This document shows, in pieces, positions 40,501 through 53,900 of a stretch of DNA of 64,000 nt. Both the position numbers and the translations under genes were made by a program. A model generated the notes under the pieces. It was given only the letters and a program-made list of their open reading frames with translations. It was not told where the DNA came from and ran no database searches. The DNA is from Thunnus maccoyii (Eukaryota > Chordata > Actinopteri > Scombriformes > Scombridae): the NCBI RefSeq assembly GCF_910596095.1, contig NC_056550.1, positions 11,716,501 to 11,780,500 on the forward strand. The letters are read 5' to 3'. Position 1 is the first letter of the stretch. The number at the start of each line of letters is the position of its first letter.

Positions 40501-40580
<80 letters not shown>
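40501..40580. repeat. (CA)40 microsatellite
   Basis: Eighty bases of uninterrupted CA dinucleotide, with a shorter impure CA/CG-rich stretch just upstream at about 40,361-40,430. Situated between sez6l2 and asphd1. Open frames across it are artefacts. Confidence 0.97.
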
Positions 40581-40583
<3 letters not shown>

Positions 40584-41743
40584 GGATATCTTCTACTTTC
40601 TCGTTTCCATTCATAAAATAGCAGAAATCGGATTTATATACAGCTGAAATGTAACATCTGGCCCACTTCCGCACTAAGAAGTGTGTCTGTGCCATGGGTG
40701 CTCTGCAACATTTGAGTACACTTCACATTGGTTCAAAGAGATACACAGTTGCAATGTGTCCTTTCTCATACAAAGTTAATATTAACTATAATTATAATCA
40801 GTTCCGTCCAAAGTTGAACACTCTTAACAAATGTTATTAGCAAGTAATTGAACAGAGAAATGTTTTACAATTAATAGGAAAGAGAACATTATTACAATAG
40901 CTTTGATCATACAGACAAGAATGGTGACTAGACAAAAGTTAGGGCTGCTTGGAAATTAGGGGGCAACAAAGATCAACCGTTCAGAAGTGGTTAAACTTTC
41001 AGCAGCCTGTTTACTTTGTAGACCACAGAAGTAGAAAGAAAACACAATAAATGTGGCATATTAAGAGGAAATAACATAAACTGTCTCCATTAGCAGCCAA
41101 GGTTGACCACTGAAGATGGAAAAACCCTTGGCATGACTTCAGAATATTTCCTGCTGAGAAATCTTTGACTACATCCGCAGATAGCTTGCTCAGGGAGTGA
41201 GGGGTCTGAGATCACTTACATAACACCATGAAGTCAGTCTCAGGGCTACTAAAGCAAGAGCTCAGTGGCTCTGTGACGGACTGGAAACCTATCCTGAATG
41301 TTTCATTAATTTCTTCCAAGTGCATGCTGGGATGTAGCTCTATATGACCCTGAAGGGGATTAAAGTAAAGAAAAGAAATGAATGTGTAGTCTGTTTGAAA
41401 CCAGGGCAGTCCATCATTTCCTTTAGGCTGTGCTTGTTGGCAAACACAGCCTGTCTTACCCTTTATATTATCTGAAAGACGGTGACAAGCAAAAAACTGT
41501 AGGAAAGACTGTCTTAGAATACATACCACTGTTGTGTTCGCTATGTAAATTAGAGAAATATAATAAGAAAGATTACGATAAAGTTTTTGTCACCTGGAGA
41601 ATTAGTTTTCTGCCAGAAATTTTTTAAAATTGTTTTTATTTTACTGACATGCTGACTGATGCCATATTACACATATTCATGCATTACCATAATCTTTCAA
41701 TCTGTTTCTTTTTCAGTATTTTAGTGTCTCACAAAATCAAAGG
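40581..41743. other. asphd1 upstream region
   Basis: No coding exon recognised. A pyrimidine tract and AG at 41,701-41,716 (TCTGTTTCTTTTTCAG) form the acceptor of the first coding exon of asphd1, so this stretch is at least partly a 5' UTR intron. Confidence 0.5.
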
Positions 41744-44700
41744 ATGCACTGGTCAATGAACACACTGCCCTTGCCTCCATATGTTGAGCTGGGTGTCCAT
41801 TCACTGAGCGGCCTTCTGTGGACCCTACTGCTCTTGTTTCTATGGCACTGTTATCGGATGGGCTCCGACCTGCCAATCCCAGGTCACACACATGCTGGAA
41901 AGCTCAAGTCGGGCTTAAGGCGGTCCATGATGTCCCGTAGCGGTAGCTGCGCCGGAACAAAGTGTAGTGCACGGTCCAAGCTATTGAGGAGTGATCAAAT
42001 TACTCCCTTTATTTCCATGGAAACAGAGGAAGATGAGGAGCAGGGACAGGGCTACCTCACCCCAGTGCTGAGTCATGCCTTGTTCCCAGCCCAGGCATCT
42101 GCAGAAGCCAAGAAACTGTACACAGCACTGCAAGAGTACGCCAAGCGCTATAGTTGGGTGGGCATGGGTCGCATTCATAAGGGCCTCCGAGAGCAGGTAC
42201 GAGTTTATTCCATGCAGGCCATAGGCTGGTGCTTGCAATTGGCAGTACATCTTGTGTATATGTGTATTCAATGGATTACATTGAATTTCATCATGGTCAA
42301 AGATTTGTTTTAATAGCATTTATAATCTTATGTAAAACCTTCACACCTTCATTTGGACAACAACATTGAAATTTTGAAATTTAATTAAGAATTAATCACT
42401 GATTTCTCATTGTTCTTGCTTTAGGTCAGACTGAATGATCACTCTGCTATACAGAAGCCTCATCTTTTCTTCCTGCCAGATGTCCCAAGTGTTCCTTTCT
42501 TCCCACGTGATGCTCATCGGCATGACATTGAGGTCTTGGAAGCAAACTATCCTGTGATTTTGGCCGAGTTCCAGGCTGTTTACCAGAGGGGCATTGACTC
42601 AAAATTAGGCTGGACGTGTCTGGGACCAAAGGTACATAATAATATCTCTTGGGCTCACTATGAGAAAGGCGCAATGCAAGAAGCACTTCCAGCTTTTGTA
42701 TAAAATCGTCGTCATTACCTGTTATACATAGTCCTGTGGAAAAAAAAATTGGCACAATCTGGGAGCTCAAATACCACCTTCTGAAAAATAGCATTATATG
42801 GAAGGAGAGAGAGTGACTAGGGCAATAAAAGTTTTTCTTAAAGATGAAATTCAACGTTTATCCAAATGTTTGTGACTTGTTGAATGGACTTTGCAAACAA
42901 ATATATTTATCTTTGTTTAATCAATTAAATCAATCAATCAAATAAAATCAAATAAAATGACAGATTTACTTATGGCTACAAATGTTTTAGCCATGTCAGT
43001 ATGATTTTTACATTTAACTATCAAAATTATTATCAAAATTATTGGTCACAAGTAAAAAATGGTGCATGAGTAAATGTGCAAAGTCTAAAATGTTATTCAT
43101 GTTTCTAAATCACATTAAATCACGCCTTAAAATATGAAAAGTACGTGACACAGAAAGTTCATAAATGTTTCTCTCAGAATCTTATAAATTTTCATGTACA
43201 ACTGCATTAATGGCAAAATAAATGCTCATTAAAGTAAGGCCTAAATGGTTAAGTACCCATAATAATAAACCATTGTTACACACTGGATTTTTATAGTGTA
43301 CTTGTTTTGCAAGGGAAGGTCCAAAGCAATTTCAAATAAGCCAAAAAAAAAAGTATAACTATAAATGAATCTAATAATCTTGTATTTATTTTGTATTTTT
43401 TATTATAGAGTTGGTTCCTTAAAAATGCACCTATTAATTCTGATATTGATGTATGTGTCTATTCTACATTAGAGGCCTCATCTGAGTCATATTTTAATCA
43501 CATGTCATTGTTTTTTTTAGGGCCAGGCAGTATTTTCTTTGTACAGCGCAGGTGTCTGTGTGGCGGGAAACTGTCGCTCCTGTCCTTGCACCTACCGGAC
43601 ACTGCTTTCTCTCCGTACGTTTATAAACAGCAACTCATTGGGATCTGCTGGATTTTGGCTGCTGGGGCCCGGTGCTACACTGGGGAGCTCATATGGACCC
43701 ACCAATACACGTCTACGTTGTCATCTAGGTCAGTAAATGAATTAGGACTTGGAAGAGTTTTTTTGAACATGAACATTTGAAGTAGATTTTATGCATGTGA
43801 CTAAGTATTGTCATCTCAGACATATCTGAAAAATCTGTCACTGACTCTTCCAATCCAAAGTAAATTAGCAATGCTTTTGTTTCACACAATATACTGTAGT
43901 TTGCTGCCCCAACTCTACATTCGAAAGCCGTCACTTTACATACATAAAAATCAACAATACACAGCATACTCACACAGACAAAAATGAAAAAAATATACTC
44001 TAACTCTGAAATAAATTAAATTAAATACATAACAACTTTATCATCCAAACCTATTTGAACACCACTGACTTCAAAAGTGATGATTTTTTAGGAAACGGAT
44101 AGAGGTGATTTATTCTCACCTTGTTGCATCAGTCATCACCAACCAAAATGTCTCACGCCCAACTGAGATACACTGTGGAACTTGACAGGGTTGCCCTCTC
44201 TCTCCATTTTTGTTTTCAATTATGGAGGATCCATTAGCAATCAGTGTTAGACAGAACCCTGAAACAGATCTACAGGGGATCCCACATCTCTCTCCTTATG
44301 ATGACGATATCCTTTTGTATCTATCAATCCCAGATCAGTACCTCCACTGCTCTCACATTTACAGTTTTAGCTCATTCTCAGGATTTGCAATTAAATGGGA
44401 AAAGATCACTCTTTTCAAAAATGCCTACAGCAGCTTCACATATCTTGGAATTACAATAAGGCTTTCATGCCCCTTTCTCATTTTAAACAGCTAGACTCAA
44501 TTCAATTCAAGACTCATTGTAACCTTCATATGGGGCTACAAAACTGTATGAATCACCAAAAAACACCTAATCAAACCAAAAGATGAGGGTAGTTTAGGCC
44601 TGCCACATTTTAAAACTTACTACTGGCAACTCACTTAAACATAATATCGTGGTGGAAAAAGGGCACTCATTATAGTGCACTCTTTGTAATAAGACCTCTC

Positions 44701-46047
44701 TTCTTGCCCTTCTTAACAGCCCCACCAAAACAGGCAAATTACATTAAAATAATATTTTTGTTATGAATACATTTAAAATCTTGAACCAAATCAAATTACA
44801 TAACATCCTAGCCTCATATTTCTTTAGGTACTTGCAAATTCGAGACTATGTTAGGAACATAACTTGATAACCTTGAGAATATCAACAACTTTGGTCCGTG
44901 TAATAAGGGGGCAATCTCTTACTTTTATCAAACTAGATAAAGACATATTGATGTTGATACAAGTGCACATGAGCAGAATCGGGAGACTGAGTTGTGCAAA
45001 CAGATAGACGATGAGACTTGGGAGGAAAGCCTTGAAAGTCTGCATAAATGTTCAATTAACTCTAGACACAACCTGATACAATTCAAAACAGTGCATCGGC
45101 TATACTACTCCAAAGACAGGTTACATTTTCCCTGATGTGTCCCCTCTCTGTAACAGGTGTAAAGAGGCAGAAGGGTCACTGACGCATTCTCTTTGGACAT
45201 GTTGGAAATTGTTTACTTATTGGAAGAGTATATTTGTATATTTCTCTGAAGCCTTTGAGAAGAACTGGGAAGTGTCAACCTAAACCACTAGTTGCTGTCT
45301 TAGGTGCCACAAGTGTGTTACCTGTATGGCAAACAAATATGAAACTCAAGCCATTTCATTTGGTATGGTGGTAGCAAGAAAACTTATTCTACTTATGTTG
45401 AAGTCAGACTACGCACCAATATATATTATGTGGATAAGAGAGTTGATGAATGTGTTATACTTAGAAAGGTTAAGGTTCTCTAATAAGAACAAGACTTGAA
45501 TATTTGTCAGAATTTGGAGCCCTGTACTAGAGAACCTCAAGGGTAGTGGACTGATGGTGTAACTGTGTACCCTCTATCGCTGTGTATATGTCAGTGGCGG
45601 TTGGTGACTCAAAAAATTGGGGAGGACAGGAGGAAAACCAACCCATGGAATCATGTTATTTTACACTAACTACTTATCTTTCTTATGCTCAAGTTATATT
45701 ATGTTCTTATGTTCAAATGCAGGGCAGTGCAGAGAGCTTTAGAGGAGCAGGTGCTCAAGGTTAAAGGGGCACAGGAACAAAATTTTAAAACACCATACAC
45801 CAACATAATTTATATCATAACCTGTTGAATTATAGCAACCCATCATTTGAACCCTGTAAGACTTCAACACATAATTATTCAGTAGGTAATGACCGTATTA
45901 TCAAAGAAGGAAATAGTCTATGTACATTGTAAGAGATGCACTACCAACAGACATCATGTTGATGGAGAGAGAATAAAGAGATATTACAGCTCAGTATACA
46001 TATTGTGAAGTGCATTTTGGAGCTGTTCTGTTGTTTACCACACACGC

Positions 46048-46112
<65 letters not shown>

Positions 46113-46933
46113 CACAAAATCCAATAAAAAACTACACCACTGCATTATGCAGTACTTTGTGGTTTAGGGTTAAAATTCATTTCCCCTTTAGCCCATTTTG
46201 TGCTGTGATCCGTCTGGCTATAATCCTCTCTGTTTTTCCTTTAAACAGTGCATGCCCTTCTTAGCTGACAAAATATAATATTTTGTAACCAAAGTTTAAA
46301 AGCAGACATCACTTTTGTAGGTCTGCAAACTCCACCCCTGTGTGAGCTGGTGGTGGGAGGGGAGCCTCAGTGCTGGTCAGAGGGACACTGCCTTCTGGTT
46401 GATGATTCCTTCCTTCACACTGTCTCCCATAAGGGTTAGTGAACCACATAAACTTTTGAAGAACTAAGTTTAATTTGTGTCCATTTATAGTATTAAGAAA
46501 TGCGGGAAATTATAGGGGAAACGTCTCAGTTTACTGCATTTATTCAGTTAAAATTTAGAAAACTGAATTACAATGAAGACAACTAGTAACAAATAAATTG
46601 TGGTGGGAAACAAATGCATATATTATTAATTTTATTCTTATTTTTTACTTATTTGTATTTGTATTCTCATTCTTAGACTTAAAAAAACATTCAAGTATTT
46701 TAATAAACTCTTTCATAAAATATCACTGGAGTTTTTTGTTTCAAAATGAATCATTAACCAACAACTGAATCTATATGACTATTACATATTCCTCTACAAT
46801 TGTGTCTGTGTCTATTTTTAAAGGGCCTCCAGATGCCGGACCCCGAGTCATTCTGAGTGTGGACCTCTGGCATCCGAATGTGGCTGCGGCAGAGAGACAA
46901 GCTTTGGACTTCATGTTCAGCCCTGACCTCTGA
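41744..46933 (+). CDS. asphd1: Aspartate beta-hydroxylase domain-containing protein 1
   Basis: Five coding exons on the plus strand: 41744-42196, 42425-42631, 43521-43728, 46321-46434 and 46824-46933. They total 363 aa (human about 390). A membrane helix at about 21-36 near the N-terminus suggests a type II membrane protein. A variable linker follows, then helical repeats ([17 protein letters not shown]) and the double-stranded beta-helix dioxygenase domain. By comparison with ASPH, the iron ligands are H288 (RLRCHLG) and H322 (DDSFLHTV), with R335 in [11 protein letters not shown] as the 2-oxoglutarate contact. All are present, so the fold looks intact, although no substrate is established for this family member. 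The start at MHWSM is the first ATG after the acceptor; M5 is an alternative. A polyadenylation signal AATAAA lies at 47,201-47,206. Confidence 0.93.
44090..45570 (+). mobile_element. Decayed L1-like LINE (reverse transcriptase relic)
   Basis: In asphd1 intron 3, same strand. Broken frames give the reverse-transcriptase motif [19 protein letters not shown] and a decayed YADD box (YDDDILLYL). Further on come the C-terminal marks of L1/Tx1-type ORF2: LQIRDYVR, then [20 protein letters not shown] and [20 protein letters not shown]. Several stops and frame shifts are present; the 5' half and endonuclease are absent. Non-functional 5'-truncated copy. Confidence 0.85.
45571..46320. repeat. Intronic repeats and CA microsatellite
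   Basis: At about 45,591 the sequence CAGTGGCGGTTGGTGACTCA resembles the left end of a fish hAT-type element, but no matching right end was found. An impure (CA)n runs from about 46,039 to 46,119. The rest of the asphd1 intron shows nothing further. Confidence 0.5.
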
Positions 46934-49900
46934 ATTCACTCCTGAACTACCAAAATACAACATGCAGGGGTGCCTTACCTTAGCCCTGCTTGTTGTTGGT
47001 CATATAGTTCATTCCAGTCAATGAAACACTGTGTGAATCTGCCCTAAGAATTACACAAGCCATTAGCCATGCTTTCAAGTGGTATTAGATTTATGGTCTA
47101 TGCAAATTACCCAACAGGAAGTGCCAAATGGAAACATTTGAAATGGCATGACATGGGGAAATTTGGCTGCAAACTATGAACTGACATCACTTGAAAGCAC
47201 AATAAAACCTAACCTAAGAAGAGCAGATCTGGTGTATATTATGCTTGTGAATGCTATTTGCATGTGAAACCTATTTGTTATGATTTTGGACTTTGTTTTG
47301 AGATGCTGGTGCATGTGCTATGCCTTCAGGAAGGAAAGGCCACGAGAGTCAGCCTGAGATGCTTTATTTTAAGTTTACCTATGGTTCAACCAACAAACTG
47401 TGAAAACATGAAACTGAAAAACATGAAAAATTATATACATATAAATTTTGATTTATTTTTGCTTCTCAGTTTGATGCCAAACATATGTTACCTTTTGCAT
47501 ACTGTGATTATGTTTCCTCTTCTTATTACTATCTTGTATGTAAGCTGGTGTGTATCTATCTATGAAGTATAACATGCATACATCAGGGTTTTTGTTAATT
47601 CTATTCAACAATTAAATAACAAATAAATCAATATTGACTCAGTGCCTCAGTGTAAATTAATTTATGAATAATAAAGATGATATATAGAAATATATTATGA
47701 AATAGCATAAAAACAATTATAAAAATTTCACAAGACATAAGTAAATTGAAGATGGATTAATCAATTTCAAAGGTGTAATACATATATAATGAACTTCTAT
47801 GGGGAAACACTCATCTCAATGTAATAATTAATATTTAGGTGTATATTATTTAGACCTGTTGTCTACTTGGCTTGTCAGAACATTGTGATAAAATAAAATC
47901 TAAATGTGTTAAATCCAAAACAGCCAGTATTATTGTTTGGGAAAATATAATATATATGAATATGTCATAAAACAATAAAACAAAACATAATTTTAAAATA
48001 ACATTCTGGTTCATTAAGCTCCTATAGCTCTTTTTGGTTACTTTTTTTTATACAGTAGATGAGAATTAGTGTGGTGATTTTATCTTATCTGCCATCTGCT
48101 TATCTGAGGGTCCCATGATGAGGATTACAGAGACTGAACTAATCCACCCCAGAGAGACAGATTATTCCTGAGATTGTTTATATGTTGTTGTATGTATATG
48201 TTGTTTCATGATGTATGAATTTGTTCAACACCGGACATTTATTCTATCAGTTGTTGAGGATCTGATGAGCGGCAAAGCATCTGACTGTCAAATTCAGAGG
48301 CAAATAATAAATAAATCAAATACACTATCATGGACCAGCATTAAAACGCGTATCTTAAATTTGCTCAACTGTCCACTTCATCATCACAAGTCCAGTTTAT
48401 ACACCTCTGGCATGTCCTTGTTTTCAGACCAGTGATATATTTTAGTGATAATATTTTACCAAGATATCTTGCATTAATATTGGTCACTTGATAGATTAAT
48501 TAAGTAATAATTTTTAGTTTCTCAGGAATTGTGTATCATTACATTGATTCTACAACACATATTTTTTGATAACCATCTCAACATAGGCTGTAGCCTTCAA
48601 AAATTAGGACCAGCACATTCATTCAAAAGGGAAAAATAGCAGTTGTCATGATTTCCATGTTGTCCTTTTGTTGTGTAACAGAATTAGTCAACCTTATGGG
48701 GATTCTTATTTATTTTCAGCCAAAGATGCTAAATGAACAAAGTGGTTGAAAAATAAATTTGTTATTATTATAATTTATAATAATATAAGTCAAATGACAC
48801 TTGTTGGAGTACTGCATGAGAAATGATGATTAATCTGCTTGGTATACAGTATATTTTTTATTTAAGTTTAGTTAAATTGTCTATATTAAGACTTAAGGCC
48901 TACACTGTCATCTACAATACCCTATTTTCCCTCAATGTTTTATTCCCTGTTGATTCTTTGCAGACATACACATAAATATGCCCATGCATAAAAATAAAAA
49001 TCCATATGCACAGATGTACTTAACGAGTATGTTTGTGCCACTGAGGCAAAAAAAGATGAAGGTTCGCACACTGTAGCTTCCTTAGATGCAATTTATTGAC
49101 ACATCCACCAGTGATGTTTTGAGCCACATGCTCTTCTTCAGACTAAACAATATATATATATATACAGTCGCCATCTTAAATAGAGCATAGGCTCCAGTCA
49201 CATGACTGTCACATTATATATGTGCAAAACTCATTCTATCACTGACCAACATATTATATATAAAGACTCAAGGGCCACTGAGGCCCACTCCACAGGCTTG
49301 GTCGACAGTGACAGTGCTGCCAGAAATAATCATTTAATAATCATCCTCTGGGGAATTTATAATATTCATTCACCAAATTGGAAAGCTATCCAGTATGTTG
49401 CTCTGGAACAAAGTGTTGGATAGACAGAATGACTGACAGATGAACGGACTGACCCCACATGCTGCTCATAAGAACTTGTTTTGTTCATTTCAAAACTTAT
49501 TTTTGAGAATTTAATTTATGCACATGGTGATATTTGATGGCAAATCACTACATCTGCATTAGTAATCATACTTTTCAAACAAAATTTTAAATGAATGAAA
49601 TTACATTTACATACTGTTTTACTGACAACTGTCTGTTACTGTTCTGTTACTGTTCAGCCTTACTTCACAACTTCTTGATGACTGTGGAACATTTTCTCAT
49701 CAGATCTGTGTGTCACCCCTACTGCAACAAGTGGAGCTGATTAGGCAGCACATGTAGGATTCAAGAGAAAGAATAAAACATCTGAGAAATACCTTGTAGT
49801 TTTATTTTTGTAAATTTGCAGTAGAATGTCTGATATTGTGTTGTAAGCTCTGGTGTTTCATTTGATGGGTCTTTGAGATGTATGTATGCTCAGAAGAACA

Positions 49901-50975
49901 TTTGTGACTATCATTGATGAATAAACTTTAAGCAGATGAGCGGCCTTTTCACCCTGGTGAGACAAAGGTGGAAACATGGCAGAGGGCATACAATCCTGTT
50001 GAGATTATGATGGCATCACTGGAAGAACAGATGGTTTTTGGGTCAGAGCTGCAGTCGCATTGAAGGACCTGTGGCAGCATCAACCGTTACTTTTGAGAGG
50101 TCAGTGCAGGTGAGGAGCAGATACATCATCAAGGAAGGGTTGTTGTCATCGTCCACAACTAATATACCCTTGGAAAAATATCATCTCAGTGAGCTCAATA
50201 ATCACCCAGACGCTAGTCCTTATTTTTTAAACAAGTTAAATTCTCTTCTTTCTGGGTCAAACAATAATGTATTAATAATAAGGATGACCAGTTGGCCCTA
50301 ATAGTACTTGTGAAGGAAAAAGAGGGCAACATCCAGAAAGGTGTACTTGCACCACACACTCTTCCAACATGTAACTTTATAGCACATTTAGTATTACAGT
50401 GCCTCATTCCAAATGTGACCTAGATCTTCATCCATCTAAAGAACATGTAAACTAATCTACCCAGTTCCCTCAGCATAATCTTTGAATAACAAAGACGGTA
50501 AAAGACATTTTTACATTATTAAGTTTTACTTTAGTTCTCCGAGGCCAGCCCATAGTACAGCACACTCACAACATCTTCACAACACACATTTGTTGACTGA
50601 GACTTGTTCTTTGTAGCACATAATTAATAGCTAGAATTTGTAATTTCACCCCTACCAGATATTCAGCTGCTGTGCACCGTATTCACTAGTTCCTTACAAG
50701 AGACAACAGCACTGCCATCCTTTTTGACCAGCTGACCATGACATCTACACTCACTGCTCTGTGGGACAGGTCTGGGAGATTCAGGGCAAATTAGACAATA
50801 CCAAATTTGCCAAATATCATATCATAGCTGTCTAGAGCTACCATTCAAACATTCATTACTTTATATCCACCAAGTAGAACAAAAAGAACAAGAACAAAAG
50901 TAGGCTATCATCAGCATAAAATTAAATAAAAACTGCATCCTCTCCATTCTCAGTCATCCATTTGTTCAATTCTCC
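46934..50975. other. Spacer between asphd1 and cabp5 (tail to tail)
   Basis: The asphd1 3' UTR (to about 47,220) followed by AT-rich DNA and probably the cabp5 3' UTR at the right end. At about 49,040-49,165 a repeat fragment contains GATGTTTTGAGCCACATGCT and CTTCTTCAGAC, the reverse of the CTGAAGAAG...CGAAAC words common in fish retroelement ends. No gene recognised. Confidence 0.45.
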
Positions 50976-53900
50976 TCATTTTGATGACATCATTTTCACA
51001 AACTCTGTAAAGACAATGGAGAAGATATTGATTAGCTAAATTGTTTTAGATTTATAGCAATATGAGAACAATTATCATAGCAAATGTTGTATGGGTTACG
51101 CCACATTGCAAACTACTTTCTGCTTTGGTTAGTTTAGCTGTTTAAACTAGTGACCACTGCTGTTGTTTTCCTATAGAGGACTGTTAAAGTGAGTTCATAC
51201 TGTCTGTGAAAAGTGTAACTAAAAAAAGAGAAAAAGTTAGGGTATGTGTGAACACAATCAAATGAAATAACCATTTTACTAAAGAAATTCTTTCAACAAT
51301 TCTTTCTTCATGGCAGACATTTTGACTTGTCATTACAAGAAAAGCACAAGTGAATAATACCATTAATTATGGCTCAGATGCATCTACAGTAGGTGTGCCA
51401 GTCAGCAGTAGGTCAATTAATGTTATTAGTTGCATTTTTGTTTGATAAGTTAAAATGTTGTGTGTGAGGAAAGTCTATTTGGTATCAAAATAAATAGACT
51501 TTATTGAAATTAAATGAAATCACTTTTGCAATTTTTCTCATCAAAATTACTTAATTTAACAACAGTTTTAACCAAAGATTATTGATCAAAAAATCCTGTT
51601 ACTTCAACTTCTGTGTCTCACAGAGCAATCCTCTTCAACATTTAGTCAACATTTATTTATACAACAGAGGTCAATATAAGGTTATAAACAGACAAAATTC
51701 ATTTTTTGTCCTGTATGTGTGTGTTTGTATGTCTGTGTGTACTTGTATCTCACCCTCAAAGTCAACTGTTCCATCTCCGTTGTTATCAGCTTCTCTGACC
51801 ACAGCATCAATTTCATTTTTGCTGGTTTGTTCACCCAATAACTTCACCATGGCATTTCTCAGCTCATCAGATGTAATTGAGCCATCACCATCTATATCAA
51901 ACTGTAAGAGAGGGAAGAGGAAAACAAACAATTGGCATTTTGGACATATCACAATCATAACATAATGTTTTACAAGATTTAAAGTTTGAGATGTTCATTT
52001 TCATTTGGTGTCCACCATGGGGTGCCAAAGACCAAAGAGAGAGAATAGGGATGTTGAGCTCACCTCTCTGAAAGCATCTTTAAGTTCCTTCAGCCCAATC
52101 ATCCCTGCAGTTTCAGCCAGAAGTTTGGGGGACATTAGTTCCACAAAATCCTCAAAGTCCACCCGTCCTCCCACTGTGATAAGACAAATAATATAAATGA
52201 TACAAACGATAAAAAAATATAGTGACTATAAGCAGTAGTCAGTAAACACATTTTAAGCAAGGTTTAAGTGTAAGAACCCCATTGTGATTTAAATGACAAA
52301 ACAATCACACATCAGCTATTAAAGAGATACAATATTTTATCTTTAGCAATCAGTGATTTTCTATTTCATACATTAAATTTCCCTCTGCTGCAATAGTCAC
52401 TGTGGGAAAACAACTGAGATCATATACAGTATGCAAGCACAATTGTGCCACTTTCTCTATTTTTATCTTCCTTTTCCTACATTAATAAGTTCATACACAA
52501 TGTTAGTGGCATGAAATACTTGCAATACACACTCAGGTTTCATAAATGTGCATAGGATGTTTCACTTTCAACTGTTAAATGTGATGTACAAATATACTAC
52601 AACTAAGATAATATATGTGCTTTTCTGTAAAATTTATGGTAACCAGTGACATATGATAAGCCATTAGACAATATATTCATATTTTTGTTCCTACCAACAC
52701 TTGACAAGCTACTTTCGAGATAGAAATATGTAAATAAGAGCTCAGGAGACATGGAAACTGAAAGACACATTTCCTGAAAACATGTCGATTCACACACAAA
52801 ACACAATTTAATGTCAAATTTCAATAATTTCATTTTCTAATTTAATTTCATTCATTTTTCTCGGGAGGAGTTGTGATTTTTTTTAGGTGTTTCATAATGA
52901 AAAATAACTTCAATGCATTGTTCAATGTATTGATGATTCTCCTTGAGAAATTGTGTTTTCTCATATGTGTGTCAGGTTATATCACCAGTCCTGAAAATGC
53001 TTATATTTTTTATTCTGTGAAAAATAAATAAAATAATATAGATTTTATATGGTATATTCTTGGAACATGTTCTTTACATATGATATATTTTTAAGGGGCC
53101 AGCACAAGTTGCATAGTTGCACATCTGTTTATTTATTTTTTGGCACCAAAGAGGTAACGAGTGACATTTTTCTTTGTCTATACTTCATATAATGTGCTGA
53201 AGAAAAAGGGAAATACTCATGAAATCATTGGATTATTGTAGTGCTGATGTATTTTGCTTTCACCTCATAAATTAGAGTACATTACTCACAATTCATGTTG
53301 ATATTCTGGCCCAGTTCTATCAGCTCCATTTCAGTTGGCATGTAACCCATGGTCCTCATCAGGTTCCCCAAGTCTTTACAGCTTATGAAACCGTCCTTGT
53401 CTTTATCAAACTCCGCAAAAGCGTCACGTAACTCTAGAGAGCATGCAGACACAAGCAAGTGAGAAGTGAAAAATATTATACAGCACTCTGCAACAAATAC
53501 GTAGGAAAGCATGCAAAAATAATTACCTTCTATCTCATCGTGTGTAAGAGCTCTTGTCTGCAAAACAACAACATGGACACAGATATAAATTGATTTTAGA
53601 ATGTTTTATACACAGTAATTTACCACAAAATATACAACTCTTGTTATGTGCATAGTCATACATAGTGTCTTTCTGCAAGGCACTGACCTCCTATAAGCCT
53701 CATACATACATACATACATATATAAATATGTATTGCACCTGTTGAAACAGTTAGTGTTCATTGTCAGTGTCTGAGGTTTTTTAACACATACAGTCTGTAT
53801 ATAGATTTGAATTATTAATTTAATTTATTGAAAACATTAGTACACTTACTTGTTTTTAAGAAAGGAAATTAGAGTAAAAGAGGGGAATGAGTCATTTAGA

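Noticed and set aside
40286-40695. Cys/Val-repeat open frames
   Set aside because: Translation of the (CA)n microsatellite, not a protein.
41981-42319. 112-aa minus-strand open frame
   Set aside because: Antisense of asphd1 exon 1; no domain.
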